This document shows positions 44,055 to 55,437 of a stretch of 64,000 nt of DNA, in pieces; within the stretch, counting starts at the first letter, position 1, and each line of letters begins with the position of its first letter. The position numbers and the translations under genes were made by a program. Source of the stretch: Triangularia verruculosa (taxonomy: Eukaryota; Ascomycota; Sordariomycetes; Sordariales; Podosporaceae). The notes under the pieces were generated by a model. That model ran no database searches and was not told where the DNA came from. It saw nothing but the letters and a program-made list of their open reading frames with translations. The stretch spans positions 210,357 through 274,356 of the forward strand of contig MU863910.1 of the NCBI GenBank assembly GCA_033296885.1, given 5' to 3'.

Positions 44055-47000
44055 CAGCGCTCCCAACAATCCAATCAATCCAATCCAGGCCTAATGATTG
44101 GATTGAATTAATACCTTTCCGAATAATTAATTGATTGGCGCCCCGGGATTGAATTGAATTGGTGAATTGCAATTTAAATCACATGATTTCGGTTCCCTTA
44201 ACAACAATCCGGCTACAAAGGACTTCGATTCCGCAGCCAATTCTTCAGGCACTGAAGCTTGGATATCGTATCCTCCTGTATAGAATGCCTCTGCATCCCC
44301 ACCGCTAGTTTCGCAAGGCTGAACGTCCTCTCGCACTCTATTGACATAGCTGGAATAGACAGTATGTCGAACGCCATCTTTAACAGCCTAGGAAATCGCT
44401 CCCGATTACTTAACCACCACTGTAATGGCTCTTCTACCGGCCTAATAGGCTCGCCAAAGTAGGCTGCGACCTTATCCAGGCCGTAGATAGCTTTAAGCGG
44501 ATCGTAGAAGCCGTCTCCATAGAGGTAGTGTAGCCGCCGGCGCTTAAGGTTCGAATAGGCTCACTCCTCGCCTAGATATTCCTCTTTAAAGAACTCTTTG
44601 AACGCTCTAATAATCGACTCTGCTTTTCCTCGCTCGTTAACGAAGAATCGTTGTATCTACTTTGCTCTATAACCGGGGAGTAATATTATAGTTATCTAAT
44701 AAACTAAAGATACCTCTATTAAGTCTATATACTTCCTAAGCTTCTTAATCGCGAGCCTAAGGTTTATTTAAATTACGTTAAAGCTATCGCAGTCGAGGTT
44801 TTCGATTATAGGATTTCTAAGTTTAATTTAAGGACCGTTAGGTATATTAGGACGTTTACTTTTAAGTCCTAGAAAATTAACCTCGTAACCTTCGAACTGC
44901 TATAGTAATTACAAGGCTCGTTATAGTCTTCTAGGTTATAATAGCGGTTAAGGAGATTCTTCTTAAGGCGGTAATTCGACAGAAAAGAGCTCTGGGTTAG
45001 CGAACGGCACTTTCTCGAAAACTATAGAGTATTATTAGCTTAAGTATTTAAAGTCCTTAAGTAATTTATAGGTATATACGATAACCTCGGCGAAATTAGG
45101 TTCCTTGCCTTTAAATTTCTTTATAATAATTTTGAAAAGCTTAAGAATAACTAGTACTTCCGTTAAAACTACTTAGTCCGAAGCTATAAGGAGTATCTCT
45201 TTGTCGAGCCGCTTCTAGGAATCTTTTTCCTGGGACTAATGTACCGAAAATACCTCTAACGGGTCCTTTAACACTATAACCCTCCCAATTATAAAGTAAA
45301 TAGAGCTTTAGCGGGTATTATTATCGGCCCGGGATTAAAGTTTAGCGGTATTAACGTCGAGGAAGATAAAACCAAACTCTTTTTGCTCTTCCTTAGATAA
45401 CTAGCCCTTGGTAACTTCTAGGAAATTCTCGTAGCGCTAAGGACTACAGCGAAAAAAATAAATAAGGTAATAGAGCTTTCTAATAGGCCTAACATTCTAT
45501 TATTACTTTAAAAGCTCTTCCTTTTACTTAGTATTAAAGCGGGTTTAAGAGTTCTCATCGAACGATCGAAGGATATTTTTATTACCTCCTTTAAGGAAGG
45601 CTTTAATAACGAGGTTTAGAATATGTAGTTAAAATAGTAGAGTCGGCGCTTCCTTTTTATTTTTGTAATTTTAATAATAGTAAGCCCAGAGTTAAAGTAT
45701 TATAGTACGGCGGAGATATAATTATTATTTAAATCTATATTGTTAAACTGGAAATAACTTAATTATTAGGCTAAGCGGAAGCGTTCGACGACCTTAATAA
45801 TTCCTTAGGCTAGGTTATTATTGTTATAGTTCTCTGTAATTTTTTAGAGCGTTAATAGATACGTTTATAAGGTTCTAGAGCCGTTAAGGTAGTGTTTAAC
45901 TACCGCTAATAGGGCGATAAAGTTAGTCGAGGTCTATAGGTCGAAAAAGAGGTGTTTCTTAAACGCCGGGGATAATATTAAAGCCCGCTTAAGTAAAGTA
46001 AATTACTGGTTATATAGGTCGTTTAACTATTTCCTTACTATTAACCTAGACTCCGGTAATAGGGAAGTAACCTTCTCGGCGTTTAACTATATTAATAAAC
46101 TCCGAAAATAGAGATTTTAAATAACTAAAAAAGGTAGGTTTGAATCGACGATCTAGTTGAGTATTGTCTCCTTAAATATCTCTATTATGCTTTTTAATAC
46201 GGGAGTTCGAAGTATATAGTTGACCGGAGTAGAAGACTATACTTTAGTTAATTATATACGTTTATTTAAACTTTTAATACTATTATTACTTTCGTTAATA
46301 TTAATAATTATTTTAGTAATTTTATAGGACTTCTTTAAATATTAAATAATAGCGTTTATAGTTTAGGAGTTCAAGATACTAGAATAAAACTTATAGTACT
46401 AGAAAGAGCTATTAGCCTTATCGTTTTCTAATTACGTAAGTTAAATACCGTATTTCCTAATTTACGAGGTACAGTTTTTTTTAGATAGCTATTTCTTTAG
46501 GATATATCTCTTTCCTCTATAAGAAATCGCTAGAAAATCCTCGACGGCGAAGGGCAGTTATTCTAGGGGGATCTTTGCTATATTGCGAGCTTAATCGGTA
46601 ATGCTACGGGCCTAGCGAAGGTAGGAGAAGGCGTTGTTTCCGGTAATAGAAGCGGTCGATAGGAGGGTCGGAGTATTACTAGTAATCGAAGCTATATCTA
46701 AGCGATCGGCGAAGTTAACTATAGCGGTAGTACAGGGCTAACGGCGGTAATAATAGTAGCTTGGTATAACGGTTAGTTAGGTGGGAACGTAACACCAATA
46801 AAGGGACCTATCGCGAGACAGTGCGTCTCGAACCGAGGGCCCACAACGCGCCTGGCCGGGGGTGCTTTCCCGGCTAGGAGGTTAGATGGTTTCCAAGGGT
46901 GGGTATCTGCAAAAGTATAAAAATTAGGGGCCAATAATTGACAATTCGCTAATCAATCAGGGTGCTCGGATTGGATTAAATTGAACCCGAAAAATCCATA

Positions 47001-47066
47001 ATTGAATTGGATTTGATTGATTGGATTGAAAGATTGCCAAGAAAAATTGGATTATTAGGAGCGCTG
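44055..47066 (-). mobile_element. hAT DNA transposon, 3,012 bp, largely RIP-mutated
   Basis: The element begins CAGCGCTCC and ends GGAGCGCTG. The 21-bp terminal inverted repeats, 44055-44075 and 47046-47066, differ at only two positions, both C versus T. Direct 8-bp duplications (GTTGAGAG) flank it. The CAG-start, short inverted repeats and 8-bp duplication are the hAT hallmarks. Subterminal CCAATCAATC-type words occur at both ends. The transposase 3' end on the minus strand is readable (see separate entry); the segment from about 44570 to 46750 is strongly AT-rich with few CpA/TpG and no long frames, so the transposase is dead. Confidence 0.92.
44213..44520 (-). pseudogene. hAT transposase C-terminal (dimerization) domain remnant
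   Basis: About 100 uninterrupted codons read YDPLKAIYGLDKVAAYFG, EPLQWWLSNRERFPRL, and the hallmark MAFDILSIPAMSIECERTFS, then KLQCLKNWLRN just before a stop at 44213-44215. This is the C-terminal dimerization region of hAT transposases. Upstream of about 44560 the sequence is destroyed by RIP, so no complete transposase exists in this copy. The good preservation of this end compared with the rest of the element is unusual. Confidence 0.9.
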
Positions 47067-47074
47067 GTTGAGAG
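47067..47074. repeat. hAT target-site duplication, right copy
   Basis: GTTGAGAG, the second copy of the 8-bp duplication flanking the hAT element. Confidence 0.9.
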
Positions 47075-47660
47075 TTCTGACAGAGAGTACTGTGGCTTAC
47101 TGTGGCAGCTGTGGCAGAAAACTCTGGCTCGCTGTGAGAGCTGCGGTTTCCAACCGCAAGTGCTGCTGGTAACCACACGGAAGAAGGCACTGTAAAATCC
47201 ACAAATACGTGCTGTATTTCATTGATGCCGGATCTTGGGATCTACATGTTTAGGTAGATTAGATAAGGATTCTGCCACCTCAAACCACTTTTGGTAAAGT
47301 AGGAGCAGTTCAGACTCACCGCTTTCAGGCTCATCGCTTTCAGACTCACTGTGACGAACCCCTATCCAGAACCTCTGAAAGGGATACACAATTGAAGGCT
47401 GACTTCTGAATGTTGGTTCGGTGCAGCTAAACAGTGCACAACAAGATTGTCTCAATGTAAGCACAAGATGCCGTGAATACAAGCTGTGATTGCATACTAC
47501 AGAACTATCTACGAGCTGTCTGGTTCCTCCGTATATATAGACCGATTATCACCGCATCCCGCGAGTTATCACCCGTGACAATGTTCTTGGCTTCTCAATC
47601 CCCAAGATTATCACTGGTGATACAACTCCTCTTATCAATTAATAATAATTTATTAACGCC
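47075..47660 (-). other. Retroelement-like fragment (tentative)
   Basis: Normal-composition island. On the minus strand it has a TATA-like GTATATATAG region (47531-47540 on plus), and further on a frame with Glu-Ser-rich residues made by the 15-bp repeat words also found at 48718-48807. This could be an LTR and start of an internal region of a retrotransposon, but no reverse transcriptase, primer site or matching second LTR was found. Confidence 0.3.
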
Positions 47661-48640
47661 CGGCGGCTAAGCCGAAAGGGCACCTATTACCGATTGAAGC
47701 ATACATTCCCCAAGATATGCCCTGATCTCCTTAAAGCCCATACAAAGTCCATTCTAGCTTATGCACTCTATTTTACTATTTCTCTACGGATTCTCGTAGG
47801 TTAGTAGGATTGTTAGTAGGCTAGCTTAAAGTCGGTTCTTCAAGTATTTAACGTCCTATCTTCGGCGGCTAAAGCGGTACCTGCTATCTATGGTACGAGG
47901 TAATAGGTATAGGGTCGGTGGAGAGTAATAGTTAGCCGGTTAAGTATTTTAGTCAGCCTGTAGTTGGTTCGTATCGAGTCGGCCCGTGGTTATTGCGAAC
48001 CGAATCGTTGTGCGAACGGCCTCGACATTCGGAGCCTAGTCTTCCTTATCCGACGGCGATTTCCCTCCTAAATAGAAGGAAATATTACCTCTACAAATAG
48101 TTATATACTAAAGTATCTCTACTCGGTACGCCGTCCATTTCTTATACCGGAAGAGGAAGTATTCTACTATCTCTCTCGCTTATCTATATACGTACTAAAC
48201 TAACGGGACTACCCCAATTCGGTAAAAGTAAGCGTTAAATCTTACTATACCTATTCTAAACTAAGCGAGTATGCCTACCTCCTTTTATAATAGATAGTCG
48301 TATAGCCGCCGGATATATTTTCCTAGTAGCGCTATATCGATCCTCTTAGAGTATTTACCTACTTTATCCGGTAAGGTCTTAGGAAGTAGCTTAGCCTACG
48401 CAATACAGAGGGTTATTAATCGTATTCTAGGTTCCTAGGCTTACTATATAGCGCTCTATTAAGTTACCTTCTTTACTTTTCTCTTAGCTATATTTAGGAT
48501 TTCGTTTTGGGCGCTCTTTAGGACCTAGATAACCGAGGTCGTATTCCCAGCGTCCCGGACAGCTCTCATAGCTTCGTATACTTTATAAATATATTACTGC
48601 CCTTCTTATTAATTAGCTACTATTTACTTAAGCCCTCGCC
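47661..48640. repeat. RIP-mutated repetitive DNA
   Basis: TpA-rich sequence with few CpA/TpG and many stop codons in all frames. No element class can be assigned. Confidence 0.65.
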
Positions 48641-48717
48641 TTGCGATTAGCTGCCCTCACACTGGGGCAGAATGCCCCGCTGCTGCGTGCACGTGCCTCC
48701 GGAGTCTTGGGTTGTAA

Positions 48718-48807
48718 CACTCACCGCTTTCAGACGCACCGCTTTCAGACTCACCGCTTTCAGACTCACCGCTTTCAGATTCACCGCTTTCAGACTCGCC
48801 GCTTCTA
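48718..48807. repeat. 15-bp tandem repeat, about 6 copies
   Basis: The unit ACTCACCGCTTTCAG is repeated in tandem with single-base changes. On the minus strand it encodes a Glu-Ser-Gly-Glu-Ser pattern. Three further units of the same kind occur at 47318-47357, which suggests both belong to related copies of one element or gene. Confidence 0.85.
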
Positions 48808-48974
48808 CACCTGTTCAAACGGAATTATATGTTAGTGTCGTGATTGTATACTGATGAACTCTTCCGGGTCCATCCTAACTGAACGACTATATACTAGAAT
48901 CCTTCCCGAGTGCTCGTCCTGCTAGACTGCCGAGTACCCTCGAGCATCTTGCAGTATTGGTTAATTATGACAGT

Positions 48975-49623
48975 AATCCTGTCCTTCACTACCAAATTAT
49001 AATACCCTTGAGTTTTGTTAGATATATAACGTGGATTTCGGTAATATAAATAAAAGTCGTTTATTCGTTTAAGCTAAAATAAGGGTTATTCGCGGAAAAA
49101 CTTAAAACCTTAGCTCCACCTTCCACGTAGTAGTATAGTATACGCCTTAAATTAACATTAATTTAGTTATAAATAATATCGGAATCCCGATATTAATAAT
49201 TTCTATTTCCGTTTTTAAACCTAAGTATTTACTACTTTAACCTAAGTAGAAGTAGAGAAGCCCTAAGTATAGTAAGAAAGGCCTTAAGTAAGGTAAGTAA
49301 TAAGTAAATTTATATAATACTAGGTTATTTTAAAGTTATTTTTAGAGCGTAAATAAGTAGGTAGAGATTATAATAGGTAACTCCTACCTTTATTAAAGTT
49401 AGAAGTAGCGTAGTATATTTAAATTAGGATTAATTTCTAAATTTGTTTAAATTAAGTAAATTATCTTCCTCTAAATATTATTTATCCCGGTTTACCGAAA
49501 CTTTAGATAGTTTCTAACTTAATTAGGCATATAAAATTGCATTTTTACGCTAATTTATACTCGCTTTACAGAGCCGTTAACTATCGAATATTACCTTTTA
49601 AGTGGGTCTGTTTAATTTTAAAA
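48975..49623. repeat. AT-rich RIP-degraded DNA
   Basis: The same composition as at 41.75-43.5 kb: TpA-rich with almost no CpA/TpG and no open frames. Confidence 0.7.
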
Positions 49624-49759
49624 GCCATTTTTAAAGTAGAGCCATTTTTAGAGTAGAGCTATTTGTGGAGCAGAGCTATTTTTGGAGTAGAGTTATTTTT
49701 AGAGTAGAACTATTTTTAGAGCAGAGTTATTTTTGGAGCAGAGTTATTTTTAGAGTATA
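49624..49759. repeat. 17-bp tandem repeat, 8 copies
   Basis: Eight consecutive 17-bp units of the form GYTATTTTTRGAGYAGA, differing mainly at C/T and A/G positions. The array lies at the end of an AT-rich block. Confidence 0.85.
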
Positions 49760-49799
49760 GCTAGTCGGCTTAATAAATATTATAAAAAGGAACTTCTAC

Positions 49800-50045
49800 C
49801 CTTTACAGAGCCAAAAACAGCTTCCATATAATTACAACGCAAACCATTGAGCCTAAGGCAGCGCTAAGATCATAACATAAAATCTCAGCCTCTGTTAAAG
49901 CCAGAAACGGCTTTTTTTATTTTGTCTGTGTAGGCAGCGATGGTCTGCCTTTGCTGGAGCCAGAAACAGCTTCTACGTTTTGACCTAGGCAACATAAGGA
50001 ATCGCTGCCTCTACTGAAGCCATAAATGGCTTCTAATGGTAATAC
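49800..50045. repeat. Degenerate ~59-bp repeat with a hairpin core
   Basis: Four copies of a short imperfect palindrome, AAGCC-AGAAAC-GGCTT in the best copy, occur at about 49808, 49898, 49957 and 50016. The last three are 59 bp apart, and the intervening sequence (GGCAGCG...TGCCT) is partly shared. Confidence 0.65.
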
Positions 50046-50915
50046 ACAACAATTCTGTAGGCGATTGTGGATTCACAGCAAGGTTAAGGCCTATTCTTCG
50101 TTATCCTAGATCTTGTCTGTTGATTCGACTTCTCATCAAATCGAAGGGCTGAAATAGCTTCTCTAATATATGCCTGCAGCCTACCATGGTCCCTGGTGCT
50201 CATCAAGTGAGCCCGACTCCACTCTTGCTTAGTCCCTTCTAGGGTAGGTATCTATAATTAACAATTCCGTTGGTGTACCGATCCGCCTCGTCCTCACTTA
50301 TTGCAAGTATCCGTGCTTCACCGCAGCTGGGGTGTGCGCATGGCACATGACGGTGAACTTGCAATCTGTGCTGTCTCAGTTCTTCCCGCCCACCCATTAC
50401 TGCAGCGCAGTCTTTTACCTTACAATAAAACGCTATAACTGAAAAGGATGTTAAGATCTGGTTTCTAAGATGGAACCACGAATGGATAATAGTAGACTTT
50501 ATGCCTTTCTCCGCGATCTTTTCTCACGTAAAGGAGGCTCGACCATCGTGTGACCGAGGGATGTAAACAGTTATTTGGGCCTTTTCGCAAATATCTGTCT
50601 CACTCAATGCAAGGGATGCCGCTACCCATCCAATGCGACAAACGCTTTCCAGAGTCCACCCATATCGCCCAATTACTTTATTATTCACGGTAGTGCAAGG
50701 AATGCCGTGGGCCGTTTGTGTTCCATGATGCTGTCCAATGCCCATGATCAGACACTGCGATTCCGCCTGTTGTTTTTGGCGGTACCTGTAGCCTTGCGGC
50801 GTTTGTCCCTTTGGGTTAGAGCGAGGGGTAAAGCGTCGAGGGATACCCAATGAAGGCCTCGCAGCTTCAACTTCTCCATCACTTCATTCGTTTCACAATC
50901 TCACGCAATTCAGAC
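50046..50915. other. Transition from repeat block to gene-bearing DNA
   Basis: Composition returns to normal. No gene is recognised before the HET reading frame. Confidence 0.4.
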
Positions 50916-52499
50916 ATGGCCGACAACGGCGACCTATCCGACGAGACGGCCGAGATCGAGATGGTCGCGTCGGAAATCATACGATGCAAAGCAACGTGCA
51001 ATCACCCAGTCCTCTTTCCGGGCTTTATACCGTCCCGCCTTCTCTCAGTCGGCTCCAAGGAAAACCCAACACTCCGTCTCATATCACGCGGGGAAGTCAT
51101 CGTGGACGCCAACTGGGCTTCCCCATCGGGAACCCCGGAATATGCCGCACTTAGCTATTGCTGGGGACCCCCTGAGCACGCACTCATACAATGCAAAACG
51201 GAACGTCAAACTCTCAGGGACCGAGTCCACGGCATCCAAATATCAGAAATCTCCCCCGTCGTGCGAGACGCCGTCGCAGTAACCAGGAAGCTCGGCCTTC
51301 AGTACTTGTGGGTGGACTCGCTCTGCGTTATCCAAGACGACGAACTGGACTAGCAGAACGAAGCTTCGCTTATGGGTCTTGTGTACAACAGTGCGCACGT
51401 CACGATCGTCAACCTCGCTTCATCCACTTCTCAACGAGGTTTTCTCGTGCCGCGTACAGGCTATTTTGGCATCAAGTACTCCATGTTCAGGCAATTCGAT
51501 GCCGGAGCGGGGAGTGTCGAGACAAACAAAACATATAGTTACGAATTCCTTCGTGACTGGAAAGATTCGAGCTGGTCTACCAGAGGGTGGACGTTCCAAG
51601 AGGCAAAGCTGTCCACGCGGCTTGTGTATTTCGGCTCCTCAAAGATCCACTTTTCCTATGGTAGCTGGCTCTATACCGAGGGGCGTTCGACCCGTGCCAA
51701 TTTCGAACAGAGCATTGTCGATGTTGCTATTCGCAATGATATAACAAACTCGATCAACCACCTGCTCGACTTCTGGCGCTGGGCTTTGGTTCCACAGTTT
51801 TCGTCCAAGGAGTTTTCCTTTTCTAGGGATAAGCTACCAGCTATTGGTGGTATCGCGAAGCTGATCGGAGATCTCACCGGGTTCCAGTACGCGGCGGGCC
51901 TTTGGGTTCCGCACCTCTTTCTAGAACTCTTTTGGTACGTTATGCCGCATCATTCCACTATTGACGCACTGGTCGAGGCACTGGTCCCTGGCGGGGAAGA
52001 CTTCGTAGCTCCATCCTGGAGCTGGGCACGGCTTAGGGCCAAAGATTTTGTCAGATTTCGTATGGGCGAGTGGCCGGTTGAGCACATTGTCGTGGAGGCC
52101 TCGGCGTTGAAAGCCTCGGTGCAGCTAGTTGGACGTAACCCATATGGTCAAGTTCGAGCAGGGCAATTGATGATGACCACAAGAGTATTGGATCTCGTGC
52201 CCGGTGATGGATCCTGGTATAAAACCCGGGCTATAGGTTTGAAAAGCCTTCTTCTTGACTGGGAGGTCTTCGACTTGGCCAAAATAAACGCGGACGTGGA
52301 GTTGGCCCTTGTAGGCAGCTATACCGCCGTGCCAGGTCAGCTTTGGAGAGAGAGCGAGAGGCGGTATTACGGGCTAGTTTTATACTCTGCTGGCTACCCC
52401 GGGCGATATTTCCGTGTAGGGGTGTTCGACGTTCCGGAGTCATCGGACTATGGTGTTGCATTTCATGGTGCGGAGTTAGGAGTTATAGAGATCATATGA
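50916..52499 (+). pseudogene. HET-domain (heterokaryon incompatibility) gene with premature stop
   Basis: HET proteins trigger cell death on non-self fusion. From ATG 50916 the frame is open to 52499 (527 codons) except for one TAG at 51351-51353 (codon 146). HET hallmarks flank it: PEYAALSYCWGPP, LGLQYLWVDSLCVIQDDE before, and QNEASLMGLVYNSAHVTIVN after. Relatives normally have Trp at this spot (DW-x-x-EA), so the change is consistent with TGG to TAG. The downstream part keeps the frame for 380 codons (TRGWTFQEAKLS, APSWSWAR), so the break looks recent. No intron consensus removes the stop. An ATG at about 50850 could be an upstream start. Unless read through, the gene is null. Confidence 0.88.
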
Positions 52500-53029
52500 T
52501 CACGGTTCTACTGATTTTTTCAAACCCTTGACTACAGTTATTCCCCAGACGAAACATATGCATGGCAACCTGTAAGCGGCCTAGGTGCAAACATGTAGTC
52601 AGAGTACCGGAAAAGGTCAAACCTCTCATTTCTTGGCGCTCCATGCATGCTTTGGGCATATATGCGATGATTCTTTCAGTCGGAGGCCGAAAGCCGCAGC
52701 AACGGGGCCGGCAGTTGGGCACGACCCACCGGAACGATCGGCGGCGATGGCTTCCATGGCTCAGGAGACTTCTGAGGGTTGGCCCAGCCTTGCCGGTTAG
52801 CGCCGAGAAAGCTGGTGCTAAAATTAACCCGTTCGAAAATGTTAGGCTGCAAAAGAGGGGTTTAGGGAAGGTAGGGGACGCCTAACTCCAATAAACCTAC
52901 CTCACCTTGCCAAACCCTACATTTACGGAAGACAGGGACATACCTCGAACCCACACTGACCCCACACTGACCCAGCCCAACGACGGGATTTCAACCGGCC
53001 TTCCGGAGCCGACTCCGGCGCAATAACCG
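52500..53029. other. Intergenic, no gene seen
   Basis: Short frames only; no domain found. Confidence 0.4.
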
Positions 53030-54870
53030 ATGAACACAGTACGGCCGCGGTGCCTAGTTGAGTGGGCTGACTTCGAGATTGCCGTTATCTGCGCTCTCAC
53101 TCTCGAAGCCGATGCCGTCGACGCCCTCTTCGACCACTACTGGGACGATGACGGGCCGCCCTATGATAAAGCTACGGGCGATCCCAACGCATACTCCATC
53201 GGCGCTGTCGGCCGCTACAACGTCGTCCTCGCACACATGCTAGGCATGGGCAAGGCCAACGTCGCCGCCGTCGCCGCCAACTACCGCGCGAGTTTCCCCA
53301 ACATCAAGCTGGCCCTCGTCGTTGGCGTTTGCAGTGTCGTTCCCTTTCGTCCCGGCGGCAGCGGCGGGACGGCCGAGACCGTGCTAGGCGACGTCATCGT
53401 CAGCGATGGTGTCGCACAGTACGACCTCGGACGGCGACTACCCGAACAGTTCGTGCCGAAGGACACGCTTCTGGACACCCTGGGCAGGCCGAACACCGAG
53501 ATCCGCGCGCTACTGGCCAAGCCCAAGGGCCTCCGTAGCCGGAAAATGCTGCAGGGCTAGATGGCCGGCTACATAGACGTGCTCCAGGGCGAGCCGGAGC
53601 TGGCGGCCACGTACCCCGGTACTGCGCAAGACAAGCTATTTGAGGCGACGTATCGCCATATGAGGGACGGGATGCCGTGCGAAGAGTGCGGTTGCAACGG
53701 CAAGCTAGTACCGCGTACGCGCCTCGAGCAGGCCAATGGACAGCCTACAGTTCACTTTAGCCTGATTGCGTCGGGCAACACGGTCATGAAGTCGGGCAAG
53801 GACCGCGACGACATTGCACGGGAGGCCGGTGTTGTAGGCTTTGAAATGGAGAGCGCCGGTGTTTGGGACATCTTCCCTTGCGTGGTCATTAAGGCTGCGT
53901 GCGACTACACGGAGAGCCACAAGACCAAGGCGTGGCAGCGATACGCGGCGGCGACGGCGGCGGCGTGCATAAAGGCTTTCTTAGATTACTAGGTGCCTTC
54001 GATGCCAGGTGCGTAATAAATGTACTGAGGAGGTTTAGGAAGATGCTCTACTGGAAATGTTTGCTAATTCCATTAGCATCCATCCCTACCTTGGAGCAGC
54101 CTACTGGCCCTTGGTGTAAGTAGACACTTTATAACTGCGTTGTTCAACGACCTAGTCTTATGCGGTGTAGTTCTTGTTCCATATCCAAGAAACGATAGCT
54201 TCGTCGATCGGACAGCCATCCTACATAAATTGCAACAACTACCGCTCAAGTCTACCTCGCAGGCAAGAGTCGCCCTTTACGAGCTCGGTGGGATCGGGTG
54301 AGTCGATTCGACTACGTACTATCAGTTCTATTAATGCATCGCAGTAAAACGTAGATCGCGCTGGCGTACGCGTTCTGGCTGTGGGAGACGCATCCGGAGG
54401 TGTCGGTTTTCTGGGTCCACGCAAGCAACAGGGAGCGGTTCCGCTAAGTGTATGCTTCCATCGCATAGGAATGCCGAGTCCCCGGGTATGACGACCCCAA
54501 GACCGACGTGCTGCTGTTGGTGAAGAGATGGCTGGAGCGGAAAGATGGCGGCTGGTGGCTCATGGTGGTCGATAATGCCGACGACACGCAGCTTTTCTTC
54601 GGCCAGCAAGGGGGATCCGAGGATGGCAGTGCACCCAGCCACGAGGGGAACCTTGGGCGGTACCTCGCAGAGTGCTCACACGGCGCTATTCTTGTCACAA
54701 CCAGGAACAAGCAGACGGGCTCGAGGCTGACCAAGGGGAAACGACCCATTGAAGTCGGCAGGATGGATGACGACGAGACGGCCCAGCTGATTCGTGCACG
54801 ACTTGACGGAGTCGATGCCGCTTCCGGCGGATCCTGGATAGAAACTACAGCCAAGTGAGCTATTCAGCTA
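53030..54870 (+). pseudogene. NLR-like gene: purine/uridine phosphorylase domain plus NB-ARC, with several stops
   Basis: Fungal NLRs of this type join an N-terminal PNP_UDP phosphorylase-like domain to an NB-ARC ATPase and are thought to act in self/non-self recognition. The phosphorylase part runs 53030-53992 (FEIAVICALTLEADAVDALFD, GVCSVVPF, GDVIVSD, FEMESAGVWD, VVIKAACDYT) with a TAG at 53558-53560 and another at 53990-53992. The NB-ARC follows at about 54175-54840: FVDRTAILHKLQQL, P-loop GGIG-KT split by a 47-bp intron (54298-54344), TAG directly after it (54352-54354), SVFWVHASN, stops at 54445-54447 and 54466-54468, then WLMVVDNADD and GAILVTTRNK. Stops stand where relatives have Gln or Trp. 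The C-terminal repeats are not recognisable. Dead gene. Confidence 0.85.
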
Positions 54871-55437
54871 TCCGTTTATGGTCGAAGTGATCGGTGCTAG
54901 TTTTGCAAACCAGCGAACGCTGGGTACTTCACCCTGCGATTCCCGCGAGTGTTGAAGGTCCATGAGGATCGCTCGTTCAGGGATACTGTCAGCTTTGCAG
55001 AGTTGCAGGAGATGTCGGTCGATGGCTTGCGCGCCTCGGTCCCTCAGACTTATGGCAGGGAGCTTGTCCTTTGGTTGTGTCTCTTGGATCTTCCAAGACG
55101 ATGACATTTTCAAAGCCGTCACTGAAACTGCTATCCGGACTCTGACATCCCGGCATGGTATATAGACTGATGCGAACAGGACCAAGCGGCCCGGGAGTCA
55201 TGTAATTGCTGCCGCAAATATCCAGGGAGTCTATCGGTACCTACTCGACGTCTATGTCTTTATTTACCCAGAGCATCTCCGGGTAGACCATCTACATACC
55301 TTCCCTCCACGCGAACGGGACCATCTTCGTCTATTTATAACGACCTATAGGGGCCGTCAGGAGCCGTCCTGATATCTCTCCCGCTTGCAGTTCCTAGATG
55401 GCCACGACTATGGCGTCCTACGTGTCCACACCGTTCA
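54871..55437. other. No gene recognised
   Basis: It follows the NLR remnant but shows no helical-repeat motif I can identify in any frame. Confidence 0.35.

Noticed and set aside
49800..50045. CRISPR-like array
   Set aside because: Repeats are degenerate, spacers are partly repeated too, no cas genes, and the genome is fungal.
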